DNA from: Arthrobacter sp. 260
GTDB lineage: Bacteria; Actinomycetota; Actinomycetes; Actinomycetales; Micrococcaceae
DNA: 64,000 nt
Reading direction: 5' to 3'
NCBI RefSeq assembly: GCF_013116745.1
Contig: NZ_JABFOE010000007.1
Span: 62,001 to 126,000 of the forward strand
The notes below the pieces were generated by a model. It saw only the letters and a list, made by a program, of their open reading frames with translations. It was not told the DNA's origin and ran no database searches. Below, piece after piece: positions 9,016 through 18,397 of the stretch (the stretch's first letter is position 1; each line of letters opens with the position of its first letter). Position numbers and translations under genes: made by a program.

Positions 9016-10980
9016 CTACTTCCTGAGTGACTGTGCGATCTGGGCCATGATCGTGGGGTCGGACAGGGTCGACGAGTCGCCGACCTCGCGGCCCTCGGCA
9101 ACGTCCTTGAGCAGACGGCGCATGATCTTGCCCGACCGGGTCTTCGGCAGTTCGGGCACTACCAGGATGTTGCGTGGCTTGGCGATCGGACCGATCTCCT
9201 TCCCCACGTGGTTGCGCAGGGTGGTAACGATGTCGTCGTCGTCGACGGCGGAGCCGCGCAGGATCACGAACGCCACCACCGCCTCGCCGGTCGTCTCATC
9301 GGACGCGCCGACGACGGCGGCCTCAGCCACGGAGGGGTGGCTCACCAGTGCCGACTCGATCTCAGTGGTCGACAGTCGGTGACCGGAAATGTTCATGACA
9401 TCGTCAACACGTCCCAGCAGCCAGATGTCGCCATCCTTATCGCGCTTCGCGCCGTCGCCGGCGAAATACATGTTGTCGAAGCGGGACCAGTAGGTGTCCT
9501 TGAACCGCTGCGGGTCGCCCCAGATGCCCCGGAGCATCGACGGCCACGGTTCGCGGACCACCAGGTAGCCGCCCGACCCGTTGGGGACCGACTGGCCCAT
9601 CTCATCCACGACGTCCACGGAGATACCCGGTACCGCCACCTGCGCGGAGCCCGGCTTGGCGTGGGTGACGCCCGGCATCGGGGCGATCATGTGGGCGCCG
9701 GTCTCGGTCTGCCACCACGTGTCAACGATCGGTGCGCTGCCGCCGCCGATCATTTCGCGGTACCACATCCACGCCTCGGGGTTGATGGGTTCGCCGACGG
9801 AGCCGAGGACCCTGATGGAGCTGAGGTCGTACTTCTTGGGGATGTCCCGGCCCCACTTCATAAACGTCCGGATCGCGGTGGGTGCGGTGTAGAGGATCGA
9901 CACCTTGTACTTCTCCACCAGTTCCCACCAGCGGCCCTGGTGCGGGGTGTCGGGCGTGCCCTCGTACATGAGCTGGGTGGCGCCGTTGACGAGCGGCGCG
10001 TAGGCGACGTAGCTGTGACCGGTGACCCAGCCGACGTCGGCCGTGCACCAGAACACGTCAGTCTCCGGCCGGAGGTCGAACGTGTTCTTGTGGGTGAAGG
10101 CCGTCTGCGTCAGGTAGCCGCCGGTGGTGTGCAGGATGCCCTTGGGCTTCCCGGTGGTCCCTGAGGTGTAAAGGATGAACAGCGGGTGCTCCGAGTCGTG
10201 GCCCTCGGCGGTGTGATCGGGGGAGGCGGTGCCGACGACGTCGTCCCACCACACGTCCCGGCCCTCGGTCCACTCGACCGGCTCACCGTTGCGCTTGACG
10301 ACCACCACGTTCGTGACCGTGTGGCCCTCACGTTCCAGGGAGCCATCCACAGCGGGTTTCAGCGAGCTGGGCTTGCCCCGGCGGTAGGTGCCGTCAGCGG
10401 TGACCACCAGTTTGGCTTCCGCGTCATCGATCCGGCTGCGGAGCGCGTCGGCGGAGAACCCGCCGAAGACCACCGAGTGGACCGCGCCGATCCGGGCGCA
10501 GGCGAGCATCGTGATGACTGCTTCGGGGATCATCGGCAGGTACACGGCTACCCGGTCGCCTTTTTCGACGCCGAGCGACAGGAAGGCGTTGGAGGCTTTC
10601 TTGACCTCCTCGGTGAGCTCCGCATACGTGTAGGAGCGGGTGTCGCCCGGCTCGCCCTCGAAGTGGATGGCCACGCGGTCTCCGCGGCCCGCCTCGACGT
10701 GGCGGTCGAGCGCGTTGTAGGCGGCGTTGACCCGGCCCCCGACAAACCACTTGGCGAATGGTGCATCAGAGAAGTCGAGTGCCTCGGTGAAGTCCTCATC
10801 CCAGCTCAGGAGCGACCTCGCCTGGGTGGCCCAGAACTCAGGGCCCGCCTTGCCCTCCTCGTACAGGGACGGCTGGGCCACCGCGTTCGCGGCGAATTCC
10901 TCGGTCGGGGGGAAGCTGCGCTCCTCCAGGAGGAGGTTCTCGAATGCGTCGCCCTGGGTGGTCTGCGTGTTCTCAGACAT
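9016..10980 (-). CDS. acs: Acetyl-coenzyme A synthetase
   Basis: A 654-residue AMP-forming acetate:CoA ligase, activating acetate to acetyl-CoA through acetyl-AMP. The adenylation motif [11 protein letters not shown] is at residues 271-281, followed by [15 protein letters not shown] and DTWWQTETG, the tryptophan-rich acetate pocket signature. The C-terminal [11 protein letters not shown] carries the catalytic lysine, a known site of regulatory acetylation; an AcuC-type deacetylase is encoded at 35115. GAAGGG precedes the ATG. A CRP/GlxR-like palindrome lies about 113 bp upstream of the start, suggesting cAMP-linked carbon control. Confidence 0.96.
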   Translation of the reverse strand: MSENTQTTQGDAFENLLLEERSFPPTEEFAANAVAQPSLYEEGKAGPEFWATQARSLLSWDEDFTEALDFSDAPFAKWFVGGRVNAAYNALDRHVEAGRGDRVAIHFEGEPGDTRSYTYAELTEEVKKASNAFLSLGVEKGDRVAVYLPMIPEAVITMLACARIGAVHSVVFGGFSADALRSRIDDAEAKLVVTADGTYRRGKPSSLKPAVDGSLEREGHTVTNVVVVKRNGEPVEWTEGRDVWWDDVVGTASPDHTAEGHDSEHPLFILYTSGTTGKPKGILHTTGGYLTQTAFTHKNTFDLRPETDVFWCTADVGWVTGHSYVAYAPLVNGATQLMYEGTPDTPHQGRWWELVEKYKVSILYTAPTAIRTFMKWGRDIPKKYDLSSIRVLGSVGEPINPEAWMWYREMIGGGSAPIVDTWWQTETGAHMIAPMPGVTHAKPGSAQVAVPGISVDVVDEMGQSVPNGSGGYLVVREPWPSMLRGIWGDPQRFKDTYWSRFDNMYFAGDGAKRDKDGDIWLLGRVDDVMNISGHRLSTTEIESALVSHPSVAEAAVVGASDETTGEAVVAFVILRGSAVDDDDIVTTLRNHVGKEIGPIAKPRNILVVPELPKTRSGKIMRRLLKDVAEGREVGDSSTLSDPTIMAQIAQSLRK

Positions 10981-11092
10981 GTTCTGCCCTTCTTCTGCCG
11001 GTTATCTCTCTGGGGCGGTGAGCCACACGGTTCGAAACCGGCACGCCGCACCGCGATACTGCTGACCAGACTAACCGCGGATGCCGTGGATA

Positions 11093-11108
11093 TGTGTGCG
11101 CGCTCACA
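11093..11108. promoter_or_regulatory. CRP/GlxR-type operator upstream of acs
   Basis: TGTGTGCGCGCTCACA is a 16-bp palindromic match to the CRP/GlxR consensus TGTGA-N6-TCACA with one mismatch in the left half. It sits between divergent genes, acs (-) and the membrane protein gene (+). GlxR is known to control acetate metabolism in corynebacteria. The site is seen; regulation of acs is inference. Confidence 0.6.
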
Positions 11109-11271
11109 CTCCCAGATGTGAAAGGCAGAGATTCTGCGGTGAGCGGCGGCGCGCGGAGCTTGCGCACGGCCCATTGGGTAGTGAAGGAGGAGTGGGTTGG
11201 CTAGGCTGGTGGGAGAAGAGAACGCTGGCGACTGCGGCCTGCCCGGCCGCCGCGACGAATGGAATTTCGAC

Positions 11272-12750
11272 ATGACAGATCCGCAGACAGGCCGGGATTC
11301 CGGCACCAGTGGCAGTAACCGCGTCGAGTCCGGGAGGACCGGCGGCCAGGCGGTGGCTGGCCCCTTCACCCTCCGCGAAACGGTGATCGGCGGATCCGTC
11401 CTGGTCATCTTCATCGGCTCGGTGCTGCCCTTCTTTGAAGCCATGGGGCGGTTCGGGAACCTCTGGAACTCGTCGTCGCTGTTCTTCCTCGCGATCGGGA
11501 TTGTGCTGCCGATCGCCACCGCGGGACTGATGACGGCGCGGCGGCTCGGCACTGACACCCGGGTCGGGTCCCTGTCCGTCGACCAGTTCGCGTCAGTGGT
11601 CGCCGTGCTGGCAACCGCCTTCTTCTTGCTGCAGACCGTCACCTCCTTCCACTACGGGCCCTTCATCTGCCTGATCGGCTCGCTCGGCATGCTGGTCGCG
11701 ACGGTCGGTGGACCGCATCTGCCCGGTTTCGCCGTCGACTTCGCTGGCCGCCCCTCCGCTGAGGCCCATGTCATGGCGCGGAAGATACTGCCTGCCAAGC
11801 CCAAGGCGCCCAAGGCACCGAAGGCGCCGACGTCCACCCAGCCAGGTTCAGCCACCCCGTCGGACTCGGCCAGCCCGGCCGGTTCGGCCGAACAGGTCAC
11901 CGGGTGGAGCGATGGAGCCGGAACGACTGGCGCTGCCGCTGCCGCGGGAGCTACCGCCGGTGCCGCTCCGGATGACCACCACCAGGAGACGCCGAAGAAG
12001 CCTGGCAGTGCGCTGCGCAACAAGCTCGGTTTCGGTGCCGCAGCCAAGGCATCCTCCACGGATCCCTCCAGCAGTACCCCCGACGCCCACCTGGACAGCT
12101 CGGTCGCAGCGGTCCCCGGGGTCCAGGACAAGGAACTTCCCGACGCCGATTCCTCGGGCTACCCCCGGTTCGCCGACGAGGATTTCGCCCCCTACGCCAA
12201 GTCGGCCGACACTGCGAAGTCGCCTGATTCCGCAAAGTCAGCCGGAACGGCATCGTCCAACGACGTAGCGGAGCCCGTCGCCGCAGCGGCACCAGCAGAT
12301 ACCGCGGCCACCGCGCAGCGGGACTCGTCCTCCGACCAGCGCACCGGAACCAACGCCGGGTCCCGCCCAGCGGATCAGTCCTCGGTGGACACCGGCCCGC
12401 AGGACGCCGTCGCCCCCGGAACAGGTGCGGCAGCCGCAGCGTCAGCAGCAGCAGCCACGACCGCACAGCCGGTCGTGGAGCACCGTGGCAGCGGAAACCA
12501 GGAGTCCATCTCGGCGACCAAGTCGGAGGACGAGGGTCCCGTTGTCGAGGCATTCTGGTTCGCGGTAGGAACCCCCCGCCCCGTGGTCGACGAGGCCTCA
12601 GGGGTCGAACTGTTCGTCCTGCGCCCGGGTGACTGGGAAGTGGGCATCGAGGATCGCGGCGAGGAGTTCCTCGTTCAGGACAAGCGCACCGGCCGCGTCG
12701 GAGTCATGCGGGACCTGAGCAACATCGAGCGCGCCCCGAGCGACGGCTAG
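11272..12750 (+). CDS. Hypothetical membrane protein with long Ala/Ser/Pro-rich tail
   Basis: A protein of about 492 residues that I do not recognise. Roughly residues 35-165 contain four hydrophobic helices (for example VIGGSVLVIFIGSVLPFF and LFFLAIGIVLPIATAGLM), then about 250 residues of low-complexity Ala/Ser/Asp/Pro sequence with PKAPKAPKAP-type repeats, and a compact C-terminal domain (EAFWFAVGTPRPVVDEASG onward) ending near the stop. That last domain is probably folded and cytoplasmic. An alternative TTG start at 11197 has a much stronger AAGGAGG 6 nt upstream and would add 25 residues. It ends 6 bp before nth, so the genes may be cotranscribed. Confidence 0.7.
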   Translation: MTDPQTGRDSGTSGSNRVESGRTGGQAVAGPFTLRETVIGGSVLVIFIGSVLPFFEAMGRFGNLWNSSSLFFLAIGIVLPIATAGLMTARRLGTDTRVGSLSVDQFASVVAVLATAFFLLQTVTSFHYGPFICLIGSLGMLVATVGGPHLPGFAVDFAGRPSAEAHVMARKILPAKPKAPKAPKAPTSTQPGSATPSDSASPAGSAEQVTGWSDGAGTTGAAAAAGATAGAAPDDHHQETPKKPGSALRNKLGFGAAAKASSTDPSSSTPDAHLDSSVAAVPGVQDKELPDADSSGYPRFADEDFAPYAKSADTAKSPDSAKSAGTASSNDVAEPVAAAAPADTAATAQRDSSSDQRTGTNAGSRPADQSSVDTGPQDAVAPGTGAAAAASAAAATTAQPVVEHRGSGNQESISATKSEDEGPVVEAFWFAVGTPRPVVDEASGVELFVLRPGDWEVGIEDRGEEFLVQDKRTGRVGVMRDLSNIERAPSDG

Positions 12751-12756
12751 GCCGCA

Positions 12757-13563
12757 GTGGTCAGCAGCACCCCCGCTGACGGGCTGGATCCCTCGCCACT
12801 GGCGGTGAAGCGGCGCGCCCGTCGGATCCACCGGCGGCTGGCGGAGGAGTACCCGTACGCGGTCCCTGAACTCGATTTCACCAATCCCTTCGAGCTGCTG
12901 GTCGCGACGGTGCTCTCAGCCCAGACCACCGATGTGCGGGTGAACCTCACTACCCCGGCACTATTTGCGCGTTACCCAGATGCGCGAAGCCTGGCGGAGG
13001 CCGACGAAACGGTCCTGCAGGAGCTGATCAAGCCCACCGGCTTCTTTCGTGCGAAGGCGAGAAGTCTGCTGGCGCTGTCCACCCGGTTGGTTGACGAGTT
13101 TGATGGCGTCGTGCCCGCGCGGTTGGAGGATCTGGTGACGCTGCCCGGGGTCGGGCGCAAGACGGCGAACGTGGTGCTGGGCAATGCCTTCGGCATCCCG
13201 GGCATCACCGTCGATACCCATTTCGGGAGGCTCGCACGGCGCTTCCGATGGACCGAGTCCGACGACGCCGTCAAGGTGGAGGCCGACGTCGCCCGCTTGT
13301 TCGAGCCGCGCGACTGGACCCAGCTGTCCCATCACGTGGTCTTCCACGGCCGGCGTGTCTGCCACGCCCGGAAGCCCGCGTGCGGTGCCTGTCCGCTGGC
13401 GACGCTCTGCCCTGCCTACGGAGAGGGTGAGGTGGACCCGGTCAAGGCCGCCAAGCTGCTCAAGTACGAGCTGGCGCCCGGCAGGGAAGAGTTGCTGAGG
13501 TTGATGAAGGACGGCGCGACACGACGCGAGCTGCAGGCTGCCGGCTACAGCCTCGGCGCATGA
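12757..13563 (+). CDS. nth: Endonuclease III (DNA glycosylase/AP lyase)
   Basis: A 268-residue base-excision repair enzyme removing oxidised pyrimidines. The helix-hairpin-helix LPGVGRKTA spans 129-137 with catalytic Lys135, the catalytic aspartate is in TVDTHFGRL (Asp153), and the [4Fe-4S] loop has Cys202-X6-Cys209-X2-Cys212-X5-Cys218. The C-terminus runs about 45 residues beyond the cluster, longer than in E. coli. Start is GTG. Its stop overlaps the NUDIX start (ATGA), an nth-NUDIX pair also found in mycobacteria. Confidence 0.96.
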   Translation: MVSSTPADGLDPSPLAVKRRARRIHRRLAEEYPYAVPELDFTNPFELLVATVLSAQTTDVRVNLTTPALFARYPDARSLAEADETVLQELIKPTGFFRAKARSLLALSTRLVDEFDGVVPARLEDLVTLPGVGRKTANVVLGNAFGIPGITVDTHFGRLARRFRWTESDDAVKVEADVARLFEPRDWTQLSHHVVFHGRRVCHARKPACGACPLATLCPAYGEGEVDPVKAAKLLKYELAPGREELLRLMKDGATRRELQAAGYSLGA

Positions 13564-14219
13564 GCGCCCGGCAACAGCTGCTGGACCTCGCGGCACGGTC
13601 CACCGACCGGCGCGGGATCCTGCGCGGCGTCGACCCGGCGTCGGCGCGCCACGCGGCCGTCCTGATCCTGTTCGGCGCACTCGACGACCGGCCGGCGCAG
13701 TTCCAGGCGTCGGCCGTGCCAGAGGACCTCGACATCTTGCTGGTGCTGCGGTCCGGGTCGCTCACCGATCACCCCGGCCAGGTGGCGTTCCCCGGCGGGC
13801 GGATCGACGACGACGACGACGGCCCGGTCGCGGCGGCCCTCCGCGAGGCCCGGGAGGAAACCGGCGTCGACACCGGCGGCATCGAGGTGCTCGGTCCGCT
13901 CCCGGAGTCTGGTCTCCCGGTCAGCAATTTCCTGGTCACCCCAGTCCTGGCGTGGTGGACCCGGCAGTCGCCGGTCACCGCCGTCGACGAGGCGGAGTCC
14001 GAACACGTGTTCCGGCTGCCGGTCGCCGACCTGCTCAATCCCGCGGGTCGACGGTCGGTTGTCGGAACCAGGAACGGGGTCAAGTGGACGACCCCCGCCT
14101 TCCTGGTCGGCGACATCACGGTGTGGGGTTTCACCGCAATGCTGCTGGACGCACTGTTCGATGACCTGGGGTGGACGGTTCCCTGGGACGCCTCCGCCGA
14201 GATTCGGCCGCCCCTTTAG
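13560..14219 (+). CDS. NUDIX hydrolase, CoA diphosphatase type
   Basis: A 219-residue NUDIX enzyme. [21 protein letters not shown] matches, over 20-plus residues, the UPF0035 signature that precedes the NUDIX box in CoA pyrophosphatases, and REAREETG (95-102) holds the metal-binding glutamates. The first acidic position of the box is Asp rather than Glu. Probable reaction: CoA (or oxidised CoA) to 3',5'-ADP and 4'-phosphopantetheine. Translationally coupled to nth by ATGA overlap. The stop codon lies within a 19-bp tandem duplication. Confidence 0.88.
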   Translation: MSARQQLLDLAARSTDRRGILRGVDPASARHAAVLILFGALDDRPAQFQASAVPEDLDILLVLRSGSLTDHPGQVAFPGGRIDDDDDGPVAAALREAREETGVDTGGIEVLGPLPESGLPVSNFLVTPVLAWWTRQSPVTAVDEAESEHVFRLPVADLLNPAGRRSVVGTRNGVKWTTPAFLVGDITVWGFTAMLLDALFDDLGWTVPWDASAEIRPPL

Positions 14220-14242
14220 CCAGCGGCCGCCCCTCTAGCTGG
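14205..14242 (+). repeat. 19-bp imperfect tandem duplication over a stop codon
   Basis: CGGCCGCCCCTTTAGCCAG at 14205-14223 is followed directly by CGGCCGCCCCTCTAGCTGG at 14224-14242, with three differences. The first copy contains the NUDIX stop TAG; the second supplies another TAG and reaches to within 7 bp of the convergent polymerase gene end. Confidence 0.75.
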
Positions 14243-14248
14243 TGACTG

Positions 14249-15976
14249 TCACTTGGCATCGGCGTAGGAGTCCACCACCATCACGTTCACGGCGAATTCG
14301 ATCGGGATGTCGCCGAACATGAGTCGGGTCGCCGACTGGGCGGCAGCCGTCACCAGGCGGCAGACCTCGTCGACCTGCGCGTCGGGGACATGGAGCATCA
14401 CCTCGTCGTGGAGGAAGAACACCAGCAGGTCCACCGGAGGCGGCACTGCCGCTGTGCGCAACTGGCGGCGGAGTTCGGCCAGCCAGCACAGCGCCCACTC
14501 CGCGGCGGTCGCCTGCACCACGAAATTGCGGGTGAACCGGCCGCGCGATCTGGCCAGGTTGTCCGCCCGGCGTTGCTCCTCCGCACTGGCGGTCTGCTGG
14601 GCGGCCACCCATGCTTCGGTCGCCGGGGGACAGCCCCGGCCCAGATAACTGGTCACCACGCCGCCCGCCTCGCCGATGCGCGCCGCTCCCTCCACCACCT
14701 GAATCGCCTGGGGATAGGTGCGGGCGAGCTGCGGCATCAGCCGTCCCGATTCGCCGGTGGTGGCCCCGTACATGGCCCCAAGCATGGCGAGTTTCGCCTT
14801 CGCCCGGTCGCCGAAGCCCTGCTCCGCGATTCCCTGGTACAGATCCTTCCCCCGGGCCGCCGTCGCCAGGGCCGAGTCGCGGCCCAGCGCGGCCAGCACC
14901 CGCGGTTCGAGCTGGGCGGCGTCGGCAACCACAAACCGGTGGCCGGGGTCCGGGCGGACGGCGTCGCGGATCTGTTTGGGGATCTGCAGGGCCCCGCCAC
15001 CCCGTGAGGCCCACCGGCCGGACACCACGCCTCCGACAACGTACTCGGGCCGGAACCGGCCATCCTGCACCCAGGCGTCCAGCCAGGTCCAGCCATTCGC
15101 GGTCAGCAGCCGGGAGAGCTTCTTGTAGCGCAGCAGCGGTTCAATCGCGGGATGCCGGTGCTGCTCCAACTCCCAGGACCTCGTGCTGGTCACCTCGATC
15201 CCGGCCCGGTGCAGTGCCCGGAGCAACTCCTGCGGTGAATCGGGATTGAACCCGGGATTGTTCAGATGAACCCGCAGCTCGCCGGCTATCCGCTCCAACT
15301 CGCGTGGCCGTGCGCCTTCGCGGGGTCGGGGACCCAGCTCGGATTCCAGCAGTGTTTCGTGCAGGTCGCGGCGCCAGGGAATCCCCGCCGCCTCCATCTC
15401 CGCGGCCAGCAGCGCCCCAGCGGATTCGGCGGCGAGCAGCAGGGCGAGACGTTGAGGCTGGCTGCCGGTGGCTACCGCCTGCTGTTGCTGGCGGAACTCG
15501 GCGAGGACAACCTCGGGGCCAGGACCGCTGGGGGCACTGGGAGTGTCGAAGAGGCTGAACTGGCCGGGCTGTTCCGGGAGCGGTGGAAGCTGCCGGGTGG
15601 GCAGTGTCTCCGGTGCGTCGGCCCGGTCCCGCAGGTCGGTGACGTAGGGCAGGTTCGCGCTGAAACTGGAGTTGCGGAGAATCTCTCGGGCCAGACTCAG
15701 ATCGTGGCAGCGTTCGACACTGACGCCCGCCGTGAGCAGGCCCGGGTACCAGGCGCGGGTTGCCTCCCACACCCACCGCACCTTCTGTCCCTCGAAGTGG
15801 CGGACCGCGGCGGGGAAGTCATCCTGCCCGACGGCGATTGCGTCACCCGAGGGGGCCCCGGTTCCATCAACGGGTTGCAATACTGCCATCTGCGGAGCTG
15901 ACGCGGCATCCGATGGTCCGCCAGAGTGCGCTGCCTCGTCCCCGCGAGGGGGTGGGGCTGAGACAACTACATACAT
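14249..15976 (-). CDS. PolA-like DNA polymerase with degenerate 3'-5' exonuclease domain
   Basis: A family A polymerase of about 575 residues, lacking the 5'-3' exonuclease domain. Polymerase motifs are clear: motif A VVADAAQLEPRVLAALG, motif B RAKAKLAMLGAMYGATTGES, and motif C FFLHDEVMLH. The N-terminal region shows no convincing DxE exonuclease motif, so proofreading is probably lost. Homologues in Micrococcaceae are annotated as bifunctional 3'-5' exonuclease/DNA polymerase; the cell presumably has a separate full PolA. I start at MYVVV (15976), where GGGGGAG lies 9 nt upstream; the frame to 16249 runs through the divergent ssd gene. Confidence 0.85.
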   Translation of the reverse strand: MYVVVSAPPPRGDEAAHSGGPSDAASAPQMAVLQPVDGTGAPSGDAIAVGQDDFPAAVRHFEGQKVRWVWEATRAWYPGLLTAGVSVERCHDLSLAREILRNSSFSANLPYVTDLRDRADAPETLPTRQLPPLPEQPGQFSLFDTPSAPSGPGPEVVLAEFRQQQQAVATGSQPQRLALLLAAESAGALLAAEMEAAGIPWRRDLHETLLESELGPRPREGARPRELERIAGELRVHLNNPGFNPDSPQELLRALHRAGIEVTSTRSWELEQHRHPAIEPLLRYKKLSRLLTANGWTWLDAWVQDGRFRPEYVVGGVVSGRWASRGGGALQIPKQIRDAVRPDPGHRFVVADAAQLEPRVLAALGRDSALATAARGKDLYQGIAEQGFGDRAKAKLAMLGAMYGATTGESGRLMPQLARTYPQAIQVVEGAARIGEAGGVVTSYLGRGCPPATEAWVAAQQTASAEEQRRADNLARSRGRFTRNFVVQATAAEWALCWLAELRRQLRTAAVPPPVDLLVFFLHDEVMLHVPDAQVDEVCRLVTAAAQSATRLMFGDIPIEFAVNVMVVDSYADAK

Positions 15977-16062
15977 GGCTTCATTCTCCCCCGCGAAGGT
16001 CCACCTCCTGCACCGTGCCGCTCCCTGGCACTCCTCCTGCACCGGACCCGCCGTCGGACGCT

Positions 16063-16071
16063 TTGTCCACA
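16063..16071 (+). promoter_or_regulatory. DnaA-box-like sequence upstream of ssd
   Basis: TTGTCCACA matches the high-GC actinobacterial DnaA box. It stands in the 145-bp divergent region between the polymerase gene and ssd. A second box is at 19824. A lone box proves nothing about DnaA control. Confidence 0.35.
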
Positions 16072-16121
16072 TCTGCTGTGGGGGGCTGGGTGGGCACTGA
16101 TTCCCGCGGCACGCTGGGGAC

Positions 16122-17204
16122 ATGACAACCGGCCAACCGTGGCTTCCGGCACCCGACGATGGGGGTGCGGCTCTGGTCACCGGCTCCCAGCGCATCCGCG
16201 ACGAGACAGCACGGGTAGCAGCGGCCGCTGGTCTCGAACTGACGGTCACCGGAACGCTGTCCGAGGCCCGGATGCGGCGGCCAGCAGTCCTGCTGGTGGG
16301 AACCGATATCGGCGTGACCGGGCCGACGACTGACAGCGACCTGATCCTGGTGGGCCTTCAGGGAGAGGAGACCAGTGCGTGGGAAGTGGCGTCCCGGATC
16401 CACGCGGCACAGGTCGCGCTGCTGCCAGCGGCGGCACCCTGGCTGGCGGGGAGGTTCGCCGCGCTCTCAAATCAGGGTCCGAAAGGTCTGCTGCTGGGGG
16501 TGATGGGCTGTACGGGCGGGGCTGGGGCAAGTTCCCTCAGCTGCTGGTTGGCTCTCGCCGCTGCGGGCTCCGTCCAGTCCACGCTGCTTCTCGACGGTGA
16601 CCCCGGCGGGGGAGGGCTGGCCCTGGCGCTGGGGACAGGGGAGGGGCCGGGTGTGCGGTGGGCGGACCTGGGCGAGGTGAGCGGTACGCTCAATCCCGAC
16701 CAGCTGGTCGGCGCCTTGCCCACGGTGTCGGGTGTTTCGGTGCTGTCCATGAGCGGAGCTGGTCCAGCCGAGTCAGAGATCCTGGCCTCCCCGGCCGTGC
16801 CATCGGTGGTGGATGCGATCCGTACCGCTTTCACGCTGACAGTTGTCGATCTGCCGTCCGGCCGGCCGGCAGGAGGTCCGCTGCTGCAGGTCTGTGACAC
16901 GCTAGTGCTCCTGGTTCCGGGCCGGGCCAGACCGATTGCGGCAGCCCGCTCCCTGGCACAGCAAACCCGCCACCTGCCGGTGTCGGTGGTCGCCCGGGGG
17001 CCGCTGGCATCCGGGTTGGACCCGCATCGGGTGGCCGAGATCACCGGGCTACCGCTGGCGGGCTACCTTCCCCAGCTGCGCGGCGTGCACACCGCTGAGC
17101 ATCAGGGGCGGCTCTTGGAACTTGGATCCCAGCGTGCTCTCCGGCGGCTCACCTCCAGCCTTCTTGCCTCGCTTCCGGACGTGGCCGGGAAGGCGTGGCG
17201 ATGA
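16122..17204 (+). CDS. ssd: Septum-site-determining / CpaE (TadZ)-like ATPase of the Tad locus
   Basis: A 360-residue MinD/CpaE-like protein of the actinobacterial Ssd family (Rv3660c-like). An N-terminal receiver-like region (1-115) precedes a MinD-type ATPase domain whose P-loop reads GCTGGAGASS (129-138): the usual Walker lysine positions are replaced, as is common in this family, so ATP binding may be weak. LLLDGDPGGGGLALALG and TVVDLPSG follow. It probably positions the Tad machine; the mycobacterial homologue affects septum placement. CACGCT stands 6 nt before the ATG with no Shine-Dalgarno, so transcription is likely leaderless. It overlaps tadA by 4 bp and opens the seven-gene operon. 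Confidence 0.88.
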   Translation: MTTGQPWLPAPDDGGAALVTGSQRIRDETARVAAAAGLELTVTGTLSEARMRRPAVLLVGTDIGVTGPTTDSDLILVGLQGEETSAWEVASRIHAAQVALLPAAAPWLAGRFAALSNQGPKGLLLGVMGCTGGAGASSLSCWLALAAAGSVQSTLLLDGDPGGGGLALALGTGEGPGVRWADLGEVSGTLNPDQLVGALPTVSGVSVLSMSGAGPAESEILASPAVPSVVDAIRTAFTLTVVDLPSGRPAGGPLLQVCDTLVLLVPGRARPIAAARSLAQQTRHLPVSVVARGPLASGLDPHRVAEITGLPLAGYLPQLRGVHTAEHQGRLLELGSQRALRRLTSSLLASLPDVAGKAWR

Positions 17205-18397
17205 GCGACCGGCCAGCAATCCGCCGGGATGACCGCGCTCCTGACGACGTCGGAAGGTCAATGGTCAGCGAAGTACGACAGGCTGTCCTCGCGGACCAGC
17301 TGCCGCTGACCGGAGCCCGCCTGGCAGCGGCGGTCCAGTCAACCGGCAAGCTGTTAGGTTCCGCTGGAACACTCCGCACAGTGGATCGGGTGCAGGCGGA
17401 ACTGCAGGGATTAGGGCCGTTGCAGCATCTTCTCGCCGACCCCACGGTCACCGACATCCTGGTCAACGGGCCCGACGAGGTGTGGGTGGACGGCGCCAAC
17501 GGGCTGCGGCGGACCCCGGTGGTCTTCCACGCGGACTCCGAGGTGAGGTCCTTGGCCGTTCGGCTTATTTCGGCAGGTGGGCGGCGGCTCGACGACGGCA
17601 ATCCCTGCGCCGACGTCCGGCTCAGGACGTTCCGGGTGCACGCAGTCCTCACTCCCGTCTCCAACCGGGGCACACTTTTGTCCATCCGTATCCAGCGACA
17701 CCGCGAGTTCACCTTGGAGGAGCTGACCCGGTCCGGCACCCTCGACCAGGAAATGTCCGAGGTGCTGCGCGCGGTGGTGGAGCAGCGCCTCAACTTTCTG
17801 ATCAGCGGGGCGACTGGCACCGGCAAGACCACCCTCCTGTCGACTCTGCTGGCCCTGAGCGCCCCCACCGAACGGCTCATCACCGTCGAGGATTCTGCGG
17901 AGTTGACCCCGCGACATCCCCACACGGTCCCACTGCAGTGTCGCCACGGCAATGTGGAGGGCGCCGGGTCCGTGGACCTCGCAGAACTGGTACGTCAGGC
18001 GCTGCGGATGCGCCCGGACCGGCTGATAGTCGGTGAATGCCGTGGAGCTGAGGTCCGGGAACTCCTGTCCGCGATGAATACCGGCCATTCGGGAGCTGGC
18101 GGAACGATTCACTCCAACTCGGCCGAAACAGTCCCGGCCCGTCTGACGGCCCTGGGTTCGCTGGCGGGCCTGAGCCAGGAGTCCGTCACCCTGCAGGCAG
18201 CCAGCGCCCTCGACGTCGTCGTGCATCTGGTGCGCACCGTCAGGGGCCGCCAGGTCGCAGCAATTGGGCTTGTGGAACTGGATGAGGCGGGTCACCTGGT
18301 CGTGCGGCCGGCTCTGGTCCAGGGCATCGACGGATGCAAGCCGGCAGCCGGCTGGTCCCGGCTGGTAAAACTGCTCGGGCACGGACCGGACCGATGA
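17201..18397 (+). CDS. tadA: TadA-family secretion/pilus ATPase
   Basis: A 398-residue hexameric secretion ATPase (VirB11/CpaF type) that powers assembly of Flp-like pili. The Walker A loop GATGTGKTT is at 203-211, followed by ITVEDSAEL (Asp box), HPHTVPLQCR and the Walker B region LIVGECRGAEV; NTGHSGAGGTIHSNS is the His box. The N-terminal domain has TDILVNGPDEVWV, typical of CpaF. I choose the ATG at 17201, overlapping the ssd stop, over the GTG 6 bp earlier. Works with TadB and TadC, which follow. Confidence 0.94.
   Translation: MSDRPAIRRDDRAPDDVGRSMVSEVRQAVLADQLPLTGARLAAAVQSTGKLLGSAGTLRTVDRVQAELQGLGPLQHLLADPTVTDILVNGPDEVWVDGANGLRRTPVVFHADSEVRSLAVRLISAGGRRLDDGNPCADVRLRTFRVHAVLTPVSNRGTLLSIRIQRHREFTLEELTRSGTLDQEMSEVLRAVVEQRLNFLISGATGTGKTTLLSTLLALSAPTERLITVEDSAELTPRHPHTVPLQCRHGNVEGAGSVDLAELVRQALRMRPDRLIVGECRGAEVRELLSAMNTGHSGAGGTIHSNSAETVPARLTALGSLAGLSQESVTLQAASALDVVVHLVRTVRGRQVAAIGLVELDEAGHLVVRPALVQGIDGCKPAAGWSRLVKLLGHGPDR

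Noticed and set aside
9208..11121. Large + strand frames (318 and 311 codons) opposite acs
   Set aside because: Antisense shadows of acs with His/Arg/Gly-rich random composition.
11197..11271. TTG start for the membrane protein at 11197
   Set aside because: Kept only as an alternative: the Shine-Dalgarno is strong, but the 25 extra residues look non-coding and MTDP is a normal N-terminus. Not settled.
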